A stretch of 54,118 nucleotides of DNA from Nitrosomonadales bacterium (GTDB lineage Bacteria; Pseudomonadota; Gammaproteobacteria; Burkholderiales; Gallionellaceae), in assembly GCA_023259065.1 (NCBI GenBank), contig JAHFQY010000014.1:1-54118 (forward strand), read 5' to 3'. Made by a program: the position numbers and the translations under genes. This document shows, one piece after another, positions 34,893 through 43,226 of this stretch. Each line of letters opens with the position of its first letter. Positions within the stretch are counted from its first letter, which is position 1. Below the pieces are notes generated by a model. That model did not search any database, was not told the DNA's origin, and saw nothing but the letters and a program-made list of their open reading frames with translations.

Positions 34893-35013
34893 ACCCACGC
34901 CGGAATGCCGGCAAGAATCCATGAAGGAAACAATGAACAGGTCTACTCCACTGCGAGGACGGCCTGCTCCATGCTTTAAGCCGTAACACATACAATCAAG
35001 AGGAAAGCAGGGA

Positions 35014-36597
35014 ATGTCGCGCACAGTTCAGGGCAGTAAAGGTTTGCAAGGATTCAGGGCAACAATAGGCAGCGACGCGTTGGCGTCAGTAGTGGTTTTT
35101 CTGGTGGCGCTGCCGCTGTGCATGGGCATCTCGATTGCTTCCGGCGTACCCCCTACGGCAGGGCTGATTACAGGCATAGTTGGAGGGCTGGTGGTTGGGG
35201 CGCTGGCGGGTTCCCCCATGCAGGTGAGCGGCCCGGCAGCGGGCCTGACCGTGCTGATATGGCAACTGGTGCAGCACCACGGCCTGCCCATGCTGGGCAT
35301 TATCGTGCTGATGGCCGGCCTCATCCAGGTTCTCGCCGGCATGCTTAAACTGGGGCAGTGGTTCCGCGCCGTGTCGCCCGCAGTGATACACGGCATGCTG
35401 GCCGGCATAGGCGTGCTGATTCTGGCATCACAATTCCACGTCATGCTGGACAAGAAGCCGCTGGGCTCGGGTATCGAGAATTTCACCGGCATTCCCGCCG
35501 CGCTGATGGATACCATCAATTCCGGCACAAGCTCGTTGCAGGCGCTGTCTATCGGGTTGCTGACCATAGCCGTGATTGTGCTGTGGCTCGCCTACGCCCC
35601 GAAAAAACTCAGGGTGCTGCCGGCGCCGCTTATCGCGGTGGTCATGGCTGTCATTGTGTCCGCGCTTTTCCATCTGAAAATAAAATACATTCCCGATCTG
35701 CTGGCCAATCCCGCTGACATCAACAATATCTGGACCGTCATGCAATTCCCCAGCATGGAGAATCTGAAACGCGCATTCGACCCGACCATCCTCACTGCTG
35801 CGGTGTCGGTAGCCTTTATCGCCAGCGCCGAAACATTGCTGAGTGCGAGTGCGGTGGACAAGCTGCACCAGGGGCCGCGCACCAACTACGACCAGGAGCT
35901 AGCGGCACAGGGTGTGGGCAACACTGTCTGCGGTCTGTTGGGCGTGCTGCCGATGACCGGCGTCATTGTGCGCTCCACCGCCAATGTGGATGCAGGCGCG
36001 GTAACGCGCGCATCCGCCATCATCCACGGCGCCTGGCTGCTGCTGTTTGCCACGGTGCTGCCGTTCACCCTCAGTTACATTCCCGTGTCCAGCCTGGCTG
36101 CGATACTGGTATGGACGGGCTACAAGCTCGCCTACCCAAAGGCGGTTCCCGGCCTGCTCAAGTTTGGCAAGAGTGAGGTGGCGATCTACCTCATCACCAT
36201 CGTCATGATAGTCGCCACCAACCTGCTCGACGGCGTGCTGGTCGGGCTGGGGCTGTCGCTGCTCAAGCTGATGCAGGCATTCTCGCACCTGGAGATACAC
36301 CGTGATGACGACATCGCGGGAAATCGCGTCGAGCTGCAACTGAAGGGGGCTGCCACACTGATACGCCTGCCCAAGCTGGCTGCCGCGCTGGATGAAATCC
36401 GCCCGGGAGCAGAAGTGCGTATCCATTTCGAGTATCTCGATTACATCGACCATGCCTGCCTGGATTTGCTGTCCAATTGGGAAAAACAGCATGAAATCAC
36501 CGGCGGAAAACTGCGAATAGAATGGGACGAGCTCTCCTCCAAGTTTCATCAGCGCCGCACCGGTGCACGCAAGATGGACACCTATGTCACCACCTGA
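35014..36597 (+). CDS. SulP-family anion transporter, copy 2
   Basis: The 527-residue protein has the SulP membrane core but starts with the variant LVALPLCMGISIASGVPPTAGLITGIVGG (about 27-55), as in the bicarbonate/sulfate subgroup. QVSGPAAGLTVL is the core anion-site block, and LEIHRDDDIAGNRVELQLKG opens a short STAS-like tail (about 420-505). The tail has FEYLDYIDHACLDLLSN but not the usual LDSSG motif, so it is degenerate. It could import bicarbonate or export sulfate. AGAGGAAAGCAGGG lies just before ATG 35014. Confidence 0.9.
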   Translation: MSRTVQGSKGLQGFRATIGSDALASVVVFLVALPLCMGISIASGVPPTAGLITGIVGGLVVGALAGSPMQVSGPAAGLTVLIWQLVQHHGLPMLGIIVLMAGLIQVLAGMLKLGQWFRAVSPAVIHGMLAGIGVLILASQFHVMLDKKPLGSGIENFTGIPAALMDTINSGTSSLQALSIGLLTIAVIVLWLAYAPKKLRVLPAPLIAVVMAVIVSALFHLKIKYIPDLLANPADINNIWTVMQFPSMENLKRAFDPTILTAAVSVAFIASAETLLSASAVDKLHQGPRTNYDQELAAQGVGNTVCGLLGVLPMTGVIVRSTANVDAGAVTRASAIIHGAWLLLFATVLPFTLSYIPVSSLAAILVWTGYKLAYPKAVPGLLKFGKSEVAIYLITIVMIVATNLLDGVLVGLGLSLLKLMQAFSHLEIHRDDDIAGNRVELQLKGAATLIRLPKLAAALDEIRPGAEVRIHFEYLDYIDHACLDLLSNWEKQHEITGGKLRIEWDELSSKFHQRRTGARKMDTYVTT

Positions 36598-36642
36598 AAC
36601 AAGAAATTCCCTGACCTTTATTTACCAACCGGAGATTTGAAA

Positions 36643-37158
36643 ATGAAACAAATAGCAACTGTTGCAGCCCTGGCATTATTGCTTGCCGCCTGTTCTTCCA
36701 CACCCAAGACCAGCGCGCAGGATGACAAGGCATCACCCTCAGCCACTCCCGGCACCGCTGCAACTGGCTCTGCATCACAGGCGGAACTGGAAGCGCAGAA
36801 GATGGCGGCGCAGCTGCAGGCACTGCAGAAGGAAAGCGTCTATTTCGATTTTGACCAGTATGCCGTGAAGCCCGCCTTCCGCGAGGCCGCGCAACACGAG
36901 GCAGAGTGGATGCGCGCCCACAAGAATGACACGCTCACCCTGGAAGGCAATACCGACGACAGGGGCAGCCCGGAATACAACCTGGCGCTGGGCGGCAAAC
37001 GCGCACACGCGGTGCATCAGGCGCTGGTTACACTGGGCGTGCCTTCAGCGCGCATCAAGGATGTCAGCCTGGGCGAGGCCAAACCGCGCGCTACTTGTGA
37101 CGAGGAAAAATGCTGGCAGGAAAACCGCCGCGTGGATTTTGTGCACAAGCTCAACTGA
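36643..37158 (+). CDS. Pal-like OmpA-family lipoprotein
   Basis: The 171-residue lipoprotein has a signal with lipobox LLAACSS (Cys at about 17), a Ser/Thr/Ala-rich linker, and an OmpA C-domain (about 65-171). The domain holds the peptidoglycan-binding pattern VYFDFDQYAVKP, GNTDDRGSPEYNLALGGKRA and ENRRVDFV. It anchors the outer membrane to murein. It is Pal-like but lies outside a tol cluster, and has a Cys pair (TCDEEKC) near the C-terminus not usual in Pal. ATG 36643 follows GGAG at 36631; the TTG two codons earlier is not needed. Confidence 0.87.
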   Translation: MKQIATVAALALLLAACSSTPKTSAQDDKASPSATPGTAATGSASQAELEAQKMAAQLQALQKESVYFDFDQYAVKPAFREAAQHEAEWMRAHKNDTLTLEGNTDDRGSPEYNLALGGKRAHAVHQALVTLGVPSARIKDVSLGEAKPRATCDEEKCWQENRRVDFVHKLN

Positions 37159-37183
37159 TTTCCAGCGCAGCAAGTGGCAAAAC

Positions 37184-37212
37184 AAAACAGGGCTCTCAAG
37201 CCCTGTTTTTTT
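37184..37212. terminator. Bidirectional terminator between Pal-like gene and GGDEF-EAL gene
   Basis: CAGGGCT (37188-37194) and AGCCCTG (37199-37205) form a stem with a CTCA loop, with four A before and seven T after. It can end both convergent transcripts. Confidence 0.85.
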
Positions 37213-37231
37213 CTGGCCCGGTTTTTTCTGG

Positions 37232-39490
37232 CTAGGCCATCTCGCCCAGCGGTCTCGGCTTGGCTATGCCATAGCCCTGCAGGAAGTCCACGCCCAGCTT
37301 GCCCAGCTCGGCGGCGATCTCCTGGTTTTCCACAAACTCCGCGATGGTCTTTCTTCCCATCACGTGGCCGATATGATTGATGGACTCGACCATGGCGCGG
37401 TGGGTGGCGTCGCTCACCATGTCCTTGACGAACATGCCGTCGATTTTCAGGAAATCCACCGGCAGGTTTTTCAGGTAGGCATAGGACGACAGGCCGCTGC
37501 CAAAATCGTCCAGGGCGAAGGTGCAGCCCAGCGCCCTGAGCCGCTTGATAAAATAAATGGCCTTGGACAGATTGCCGATGGCCTCGGTTTCGGTGATCTC
37601 GAAGCAGATTTTGTGCGCAGGGATATTGAACTCGCGCAGCTGGCTTTCGATATGCAGCAAGCACCCCTCATCCCCCAGTGAACGGCCGGAGAGGTTGACC
37701 GAACCGAACTCCAGCTTGGCCAAATGCTGCGGATGCTCCGCCAGCCAGCGGAAGTAGGTGCTGATCACCCAGCGGTCTACGGTGACGATCAGGTTGTAGC
37801 GTTCTGCCGCGGGAAGGAAATTGACCGGTGTGACCAGGTTGCCCTGTTCGTCATGCATACGTATCAGCACCTCGTAATGAGTGCAATGATCGCCCGCGTC
37901 ACCCGGCCGCACGATGGGCTGGCAGTACAGCACCATGCGCTGCTCTTCCATCGCCTTGGTAATGCGCGGCGCCCATTCCATTTCACCCAGGCGCGCATGC
38001 AGCGCCTGGTCGGCTTCGTCGTGAACGTAGGTGCGATTGCGCCCGGTTTCCTTGGCCATCTGGCGTGCCGCATCCACGCGGCTCATCACGCGCATGACCG
38101 ACTCGCTGTCGCTGTTGATGCCTATCAGCCCGATGCTGACACCAATGCTGAAAGGTTTGCCTTCCCAGACAAAACGGAAATTCTGCGTCACCCCCTGAAT
38201 CTGCTGGGCAATCTGCAGTGCAGCGGGCACTGTGGCGTTTTCCAGCAACATGCCGAATTCGTCGCCGCCGATGCGCGCCAAAGCATCGCCATGGCGCGCC
38301 ACTTCTTTCAGCTTGCTTGCATACAGCTGCAATAACTCGTCACCGGCGATATGCCCACAGGTATCGTTGATCACCTTGAACTGGTCTATGCCCAGGTGCA
38401 GCACGCTATGCTCGCTGCCCTTTACCTGCATATTGCGCATCGCCTGCTTGACCTCATACTCAAACTCGTGGCGATTGAGCAGGCCGGTCAAGGCGTCATG
38501 GGTTGCCTGATAAGAGATTTGCTTGGTCAGCGCGCGCGCCTGGCTGACATCGCGAAACACCAGGGCCACACCGGAAATTTTCCCGTCGTGGCCACGGATA
38601 GGCGCACAGCTGGGCTCGATGTAGAACTCGCCGCCGTCCCTGCGCAGCAGCACCAGGGTGCGGAATGCATAGGGCAGCCCGGTATCGCTCATGCAGGCAC
38701 CATCCAGATCGTCTACCGGCTGGCGGTCATCCTCGTAAATCAGCGTACCCAGATCAGCCATCTGTTTTGATTTTGCGCTGGCCAGGGAGGTATCGAAGAG
38801 GCGCTCGGCAACCGGGTTAAGGTATTCAATCCGCCCATCGACATCGGTGGTGATAACCGCATCACCAATGGAAGAAAGTGTGACCTGCGCCCTTTCTTTT
38901 TCAATGGCCAATGCCTGGTTGGCCTGCTCCAGCTGCTCGATCAGGCTGTTGTTGTCGATGGCCGTGGCGATCTGGCTCGCCAGCAGGGTGAGCAGATCCA
39001 AGTCATTCTGATCGAAATCGGCGCCGCCTATCTTGTTGATGCACGCAATGCCGCCCAGAAAATGGTTGCGCCCGATCAGGGGAACCAGGATCAGCGTACC
39101 CACCTGCTTTTCCCACTTGTTGCGTTCATCCTCGCTAAGCTCGCTCAACACGCCGCGCCACCACGGGCGCTTGTGCTTCCATACCCAGCCGCACACGCCC
39201 AGGCTCAACTCCAGGCTTTCGCCCACGATCTCGTCGGCATTCTTGCCGCAGCCGGCGCGATAGGTGTAGGTCGAACAATTGTCATCCAGCACGGGAACCA
39301 GCACGGTCTCGGCCTTGAGCAAGCCCTGCGCAAAATTGGCCACCATCTGGAAAATATCCTCCAGCAGGAAGCGCTCGCGCACTGCATGCACCACCTCCTT
39401 GAACAGGGCGATCTGCATGTCGCGGTTGTAAATCTCCTCGCGGAGTTTCACAACGTCTGCATTCAGTTCCTTGGGCGGTGCGCTATTCAT
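37232..39490 (-). CDS. GAF-PAS-GGDEF-EAL c-di-GMP turnover protein
   Basis: The 752-residue cytoplasmic protein has an N-terminal coiled coil, a GAF domain (about 30-190), a PAS domain (about 210-320), GGDEF (about 330-490) and EAL (about 505-752). The cyclase motif is RIGGDEF (about 407), with an RxxD inhibition site (RHGD) five residues before. The hydrolase motif reads EVLIR in place of EALIR, with DDFGSGLSSYAYLKNLPVDFLKIDG and ETEAI intact, so phosphodiesterase activity is plausible. Start at ATG 39490; the TTG at 39526 is an alternative. It stands alone on its strand, ending at a shared terminator. Confidence 0.9.
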   Translation of the reverse strand: MNSAPPKELNADVVKLREEIYNRDMQIALFKEVVHAVRERFLLEDIFQMVANFAQGLLKAETVLVPVLDDNCSTYTYRAGCGKNADEIVGESLELSLGVCGWVWKHKRPWWRGVLSELSEDERNKWEKQVGTLILVPLIGRNHFLGGIACINKIGGADFDQNDLDLLTLLASQIATAIDNNSLIEQLEQANQALAIEKERAQVTLSSIGDAVITTDVDGRIEYLNPVAERLFDTSLASAKSKQMADLGTLIYEDDRQPVDDLDGACMSDTGLPYAFRTLVLLRRDGGEFYIEPSCAPIRGHDGKISGVALVFRDVSQARALTKQISYQATHDALTGLLNRHEFEYEVKQAMRNMQVKGSEHSVLHLGIDQFKVINDTCGHIAGDELLQLYASKLKEVARHGDALARIGGDEFGMLLENATVPAALQIAQQIQGVTQNFRFVWEGKPFSIGVSIGLIGINSDSESVMRVMSRVDAARQMAKETGRNRTYVHDEADQALHARLGEMEWAPRITKAMEEQRMVLYCQPIVRPGDAGDHCTHYEVLIRMHDEQGNLVTPVNFLPAAERYNLIVTVDRWVISTYFRWLAEHPQHLAKLEFGSVNLSGRSLGDEGCLLHIESQLREFNIPAHKICFEITETEAIGNLSKAIYFIKRLRALGCTFALDDFGSGLSSYAYLKNLPVDFLKIDGMFVKDMVSDATHRAMVESINHIGHVMGRKTIAEFVENQEIAAELGKLGVDFLQGYGIAKPRPLGEMA

Positions 39491-39807
39491 TGTTGGTCGA
39501 TTTTCTGCAGCCTGTTTGGTAAACAATCACATTAGGAAATTCTGTTGCACCACTGATTACAAAAGTAATTCGCACATACCCTAGCGCAGGGCTCAGTCTA
39601 ATGTCAAAAGCCCGACAAATCTAGGGAATGTTAATATTATTTCGCGTGAAATGCTGAAAATACTGGGTGATCGCTACGCCATCGCCAGCGACACATAGGA
39701 GCGCGAGTACCTGCCTCACATGTATGGCGCCTGACCACCTGAAAAAAAAACGCCGACCATCAGGCCGGCGCAACAGGGATTTTCAGTTACAGGGGGACAA
39801 GCGCAGC
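39491..39807. other. Gap between the GGDEF-EAL and PsiF genes
   Basis: Besides the PsiF terminator (39742-39770), this gap holds a short frame at 39652-39735 on plus. It translates as a plausible fragment (GDRYAIASDT, stop, EREYLPHMYGA) interrupted by TAG. It may be a gene remnant, but is too short to assign. The minus-strand promoter of the GGDEF-EAL gene must also lie here. Confidence 0.35.
39742..39770 (-). terminator. Terminator of the PsiF gene
   Basis: On the minus strand CGCCGGCC and GGTCGGCG form a stem around TGAT, followed by nine T (39742-39750). It lies about 40 bases after the PsiF stop codon. Confidence 0.85.
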
Positions 39808-40176
39808 TTAGTTGGCGGAGTAGTTATTCTCCAGGCTGGCCGTATGAGACTTCTTTGGCGAGTTGGCCGCCATCGCTGCCGCAGCCTCTTTGGCCTCGTT
39901 CCTGTTCACACAGCTGCTGATGTAATTGGCCTTGGCGGCGCCCTGCAGCGACTTGTTTTTTGCGTTCTGCTCGCAGCTCATTTTTTTCTGCAGCCCGGCA
40001 ATTTTTTTAACATTGGCAGGCGAGCTGGAGTCTGCCAGGCACTGCTTGATATAAGCGGTGCGTTGGGCCGTGCTGAGCTGGGAATTTTTTGGCTCACAGT
40101 TGCCCGCGGCAAATGCGAGCACGGGAGCGAACACAGACAGCGCCAGTAGCGATTTCAAAAATGTAGTGGTTTTCAT
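39808..40176 (-). CDS. PsiF-repeat periplasmic protein
   Basis: The 122-residue protein has a signal peptide (about 1-22, ending AFAA) and two short Cys-containing repeats of PsiF type: LSTAQRTAYIKQCLAD and LQGAAKANYISSCVN. PsiF proteins are small exported proteins first seen under phosphate starvation; their role is unknown. AAGGTGCTCAAA precedes ATG 40176. The longer frame from 40224 has a poor start. Confidence 0.8.
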   Translation of the reverse strand: MKTTTFLKSLLALSVFAPVLAFAAGNCEPKNSQLSTAQRTAYIKQCLADSSSPANVKKIAGLQKKMSCEQNAKNKSLQGAAKANYISSCVNRNEAKEAAAAMAANSPKKSHTASLENNYSAN

Positions 40177-40314
40177 TTTGAGCACCTTTCCGTAAACAAA
40201 TAAGCAGCTGCTTGCGAGCTTCATATGAAAATCATTGCAGATGCAGTGGGTGCATCATGCCCAAGCAACAGGCAAAAGTATTTCAGGGGAAGCTGAATCG
40301 CGGGTAGGAGAAGG

Positions 40315-40362
40315 CCGAATTTCCCATAGGGCAATCCCTATGCAGCAACTGCGGAAATTCGG
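40315..40362. promoter_or_regulatory. Nested inverted repeat before the NarL-type regulator
   Basis: Outer arms CCGAATTTCC (40315-40324) and GGAAATTCGG (40353-40362) are exact complements. Inside, CATAGGG-CAAT-CCCTATG forms a perfect seven-base-pair hairpin. The element ends 49 bases before ATG 40412. Two-fold symmetry is compatible with a regulator site; no known family matches. Confidence 0.55.
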
Positions 40363-40411
40363 TAACATTCCGACTCCGCAGCTATCCATTTGAAATTACA
40401 GACGCCCACTT

Positions 40412-41044
40412 ATGATTCGCATATTGCTTGCTGATGACCATGCCATTGTGCGTAATGGCCTGAAGCAGATTATTGCCGGCGCGCCCGACATCGAGGTGGC
40501 GGGTGAAGCCGCAAATGGCGCGGAAGTGCTGGAGATGGCGCGCAAGCCGGGATTTGACCTGATACTGCTGGACATGACCATGCCGGGCATCAGCGGCGCC
40601 GACCTGATCCGCCGCTTGCGCGCTGAAAATCCTGCACTGCAGATTCTGGTGCTGTCCATGCACAACGAGGCACAGGTGGTAAGCCGCGCCCTGAAAGCGG
40701 GTGCTGCGGGTTATGTCACCAAGGATAGCGACCAGGAAATTCTGCTGTCAGGCATACGCAAGGTCGCCTCCGGCCACAAGTTTATAGACCCGACCCTGGT
40801 CGACGCCATGGTGTTCGACGGCAGCACCAGCGAAGGTGCGCCCCACGAAATGTTATCCGAGCGCGAGCTGCAGGTGCTGCAAATGCTCGCCTCCGGCCAG
40901 CCCCTCAAGGACATCGGCGAGTCCCTGCACCTGAGCGCAAAAACCATCAGCGCCCACAAGGCGCACCTGATGCAGAAACTGGGCATAGACAACAACGCCG
41001 ACCTGATGCGCTACGCCATCAAGCATGGATTGACCCGGCAGTAG
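40412..41044 (+). CDS. NarL/FixJ-family response regulator
   Basis: The 210-residue protein has a receiver (about 1-120; ADDHAIVRNGL, phospho-Asp in LILLDMTMPG at about 54, Lys in GYVTKDS) and a LuxR-type helix-turn-helix (about 145-205; LSERELQVLQMLASGQPLKDIGESLHLSAKTISAHKAHLMQKL). It should act with the kinase that lies convergent to it, 12 bases beyond its stop. The target promoter is unknown. Confidence 0.92.
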   Translation: MIRILLADDHAIVRNGLKQIIAGAPDIEVAGEAANGAEVLEMARKPGFDLILLDMTMPGISGADLIRRLRAENPALQILVLSMHNEAQVVSRALKAGAAGYVTKDSDQEILLSGIRKVASGHKFIDPTLVDAMVFDGSTSEGAPHEMLSERELQVLQMLASGQPLKDIGESLHLSAKTISAHKAHLMQKLGIDNNADLMRYAIKHGLTRQ

Positions 41045-41056
41045 CCGGCTGCTCGA

Positions 41057-43168
41057 CTATTCCTTCCCCGCCCATGGCAAGCTGAGGGTCACGCGCGTGC
41101 CCTTGCCTGCATGAGTATCCAGCGTGATCTCGGCGCCGATGATCTGGGCGCGATATCTCATGTTCATCAGCCCCATCCCCTTGCCGCCCTCCTGCATACC
41201 GGCAGGCAGGCCCACGCCATCGTCGATTATGGACAGGCGAATCTCGCCATCATCGACACCGAGTTCAATAAACAGCCTGGTGGCAGAGCTATGCTTGACC
41301 GCATTGTTGATCGCCTCCTGGGTGATGCGATACAGGTGGGTGGCTATCATGGAATCCGTGATTTCCGTGTTGCCCGTGAAACTCACTTCACAGGGAATTC
41401 CAGACAGGGTTGCCACATCGTTGGCCAGCTGTTCCAGCCCCTGCTTCAGGCCCTGGCTGGAAATATTGAATGGCACCAGGCCGTGTGAAATATAGCGCGT
41501 GCGCTTGATGGCATCCTGGGTGATGCGCTTGATTTCACCCGCCTGCTGGCTGGTCTCCTGATCGGTCTTATTCAGCCTGCTGGACAGGGCGCCGGCCAGA
41601 TAGGCCACTCCCGTGAGCAACTGGCCCAGATCATCATGCAGCTCACGGCCAATGCGCGCCTGCTCCTGTTCGCTGATTTCCAGAATGCTGCGCTCCAGTT
41701 CCTTGCGCGCCTGGATTTCCAGCTCCAGCTTGGTCGCTGTCGCCAGCAAATCGTGGGTGCGCTCCTCCACGCGCATCTCCAGCTCGTCACGGGATTTCTG
41801 CAGCGCCTCCTGCAGCGCCGTGGCTTCGGTGATGTCGCGCATGATGCCGATGACGCCGGTGGGAGCCCCGTCCGCATCCACCAGCTTGACCTTGGTAATT
41901 TCCAGCAGATGCGGCTTGCCATCGGCAAAGGTCAATATTTCGCGGGAAAGGCAAGGCGCCTCGTGCTGCAGACACTCGTGATCCGACCACAGGAAATTGG
42001 CGCTGACCTGGGCGCCCAAGGATTCAGGCAGCTTCCTGCTCAGGAAGTCCTGTTCAGTCACCCCCAGGGCATTGCAGAACGCCTTGTTGACGAAGCGATA
42101 GCCCCCATCGATGCCCACCAGCCAGATGCCGATGGGAGAGTTGTCGAGTATGGCATGCAGCTTGGCCTCGCTGACACTGATTGCTTGCGCCGCCTGCAAG
42201 GCCCGCGCACGGCCACGCACCAGCACCCAGGTAAGCAGTGCCAGCAGCAAGCTGATACCCGCCCCGGTTCCGGCAATCAGCTCGGCTTTGGCCTTGTCCA
42301 GGCGCGCCTCAAAATCCGGCAGGGAGCTGATCGCCAGCGTCCAGGCATGTCCTGCCACGGCCACGCGCACGATGCTTTTCAGCCAGGGCTTTTGCATGCG
42401 CCCGTCATCATGGCTGTAATCGGGATCGTATAGCAGCGCCTCTTCTGACATCTCCTCGCCATCATAAATCTCCACATCCAGGTCGGATGCGCTGTCACCC
42501 AGTATGCCGAACATCAGGTCATTCATGCGAAACGCGGCGGCAGCCCAGCCTATGACACTGCTACGCCGCTCGCCCAGGGTATGATCGTCGCCGCCGTGCT
42601 TGTAAATGGGCGCGTACATCAGAAAGCCAGACTGCTTGCGCCCGTCCTTTCCCGGCGTCATCTTCAGCTTGCCAGTCACCGTGGCGGCGCCCATGGTCAC
42701 CGTGCTTTCCATGATGGAGCGCAGTTCCGGCCGGGCAAACACGTCTTCACCGAAGGCTTGCCTGTTCCTGCCGGGATATTGCTCAATGTAAACGATGGCA
42801 GACGCGTCCTTCTGCGTGAAAAAATTCTGCTGCGCGGACGGCTTGATCAAAGCCAGCGTCACACCGTGGATGCCGGGAAAATTATGGTCGAGATGCAGCT
42901 CGTTGATATAGGCGCGGAACTCATCGCGCCCCACATTGGCCGAGGACATGAACAGCGCCTGCACCCCGGTCAGCACCTGCTCATAGGACAGGATGCGCTC
43001 GTCCAGACGATTGACGATTTCCAGCACGCGGTAGTTGAAGGTTTTCTGCAAGTCGCGCTCGGGTTCGCGCTGGGCGTTTTTCCATAACTGATAGGTAACA
43101 GCCAGCGACACCACCAGCACCAGCCAGGGCAGATGTCTGACAACACTGAATTGCAAGAGGTTACGCAC
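41057..43168 (-). CDS. CHASE-PAS hybrid-free histidine kinase (NarX/UhpB type)
   Basis: The 703-residue kinase has an N-terminal helix (about 10-27) and a periplasmic CHASE domain (about 40-260; FPGIHGVTLALIKPS and GFLMYAPIYKHG). A second helix (about 305-328) leads to a PAS domain with PAC (about 340-465), a HisKA_3 region with ELHDDLGQLLTGV as the H-box (about 535), and HATPase_c (about 600-700). GTG 43168 is chosen because AGGAAACCAC precedes it; the longer reading to 43279 has no family match. CHASE ligands are small molecules. It is a likely partner of the regulator that ends 12 bases away on the other strand. Confidence 0.88.
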   Translation of the reverse strand: MRNLLQFSVVRHLPWLVLVVSLAVTYQLWKNAQREPERDLQKTFNYRVLEIVNRLDERILSYEQVLTGVQALFMSSANVGRDEFRAYINELHLDHNFPGIHGVTLALIKPSAQQNFFTQKDASAIVYIEQYPGRNRQAFGEDVFARPELRSIMESTVTMGAATVTGKLKMTPGKDGRKQSGFLMYAPIYKHGGDDHTLGERRSSVIGWAAAAFRMNDLMFGILGDSASDLDVEIYDGEEMSEEALLYDPDYSHDDGRMQKPWLKSIVRVAVAGHAWTLAISSLPDFEARLDKAKAELIAGTGAGISLLLALLTWVLVRGRARALQAAQAISVSEAKLHAILDNSPIGIWLVGIDGGYRFVNKAFCNALGVTEQDFLSRKLPESLGAQVSANFLWSDHECLQHEAPCLSREILTFADGKPHLLEITKVKLVDADGAPTGVIGIMRDITEATALQEALQKSRDELEMRVEERTHDLLATATKLELEIQARKELERSILEISEQEQARIGRELHDDLGQLLTGVAYLAGALSSRLNKTDQETSQQAGEIKRITQDAIKRTRYISHGLVPFNISSQGLKQGLEQLANDVATLSGIPCEVSFTGNTEITDSMIATHLYRITQEAINNAVKHSSATRLFIELGVDDGEIRLSIIDDGVGLPAGMQEGGKGMGLMNMRYRAQIIGAEITLDTHAGKGTRVTLSLPWAGKE

Positions 43169-43226
43169 GTGGTTTCCTGGTCCGGATTGATTGCAGGCGC
43201 AACGGCAGCCTATGCTGAATGATGGT

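Noticed and set aside
34903-34916. GCCGG-AAT-GCCGGC-type hairpin after the first SulP gene
   Set aside because: Stem is short and lacks a T-run, so I did not call a terminator.
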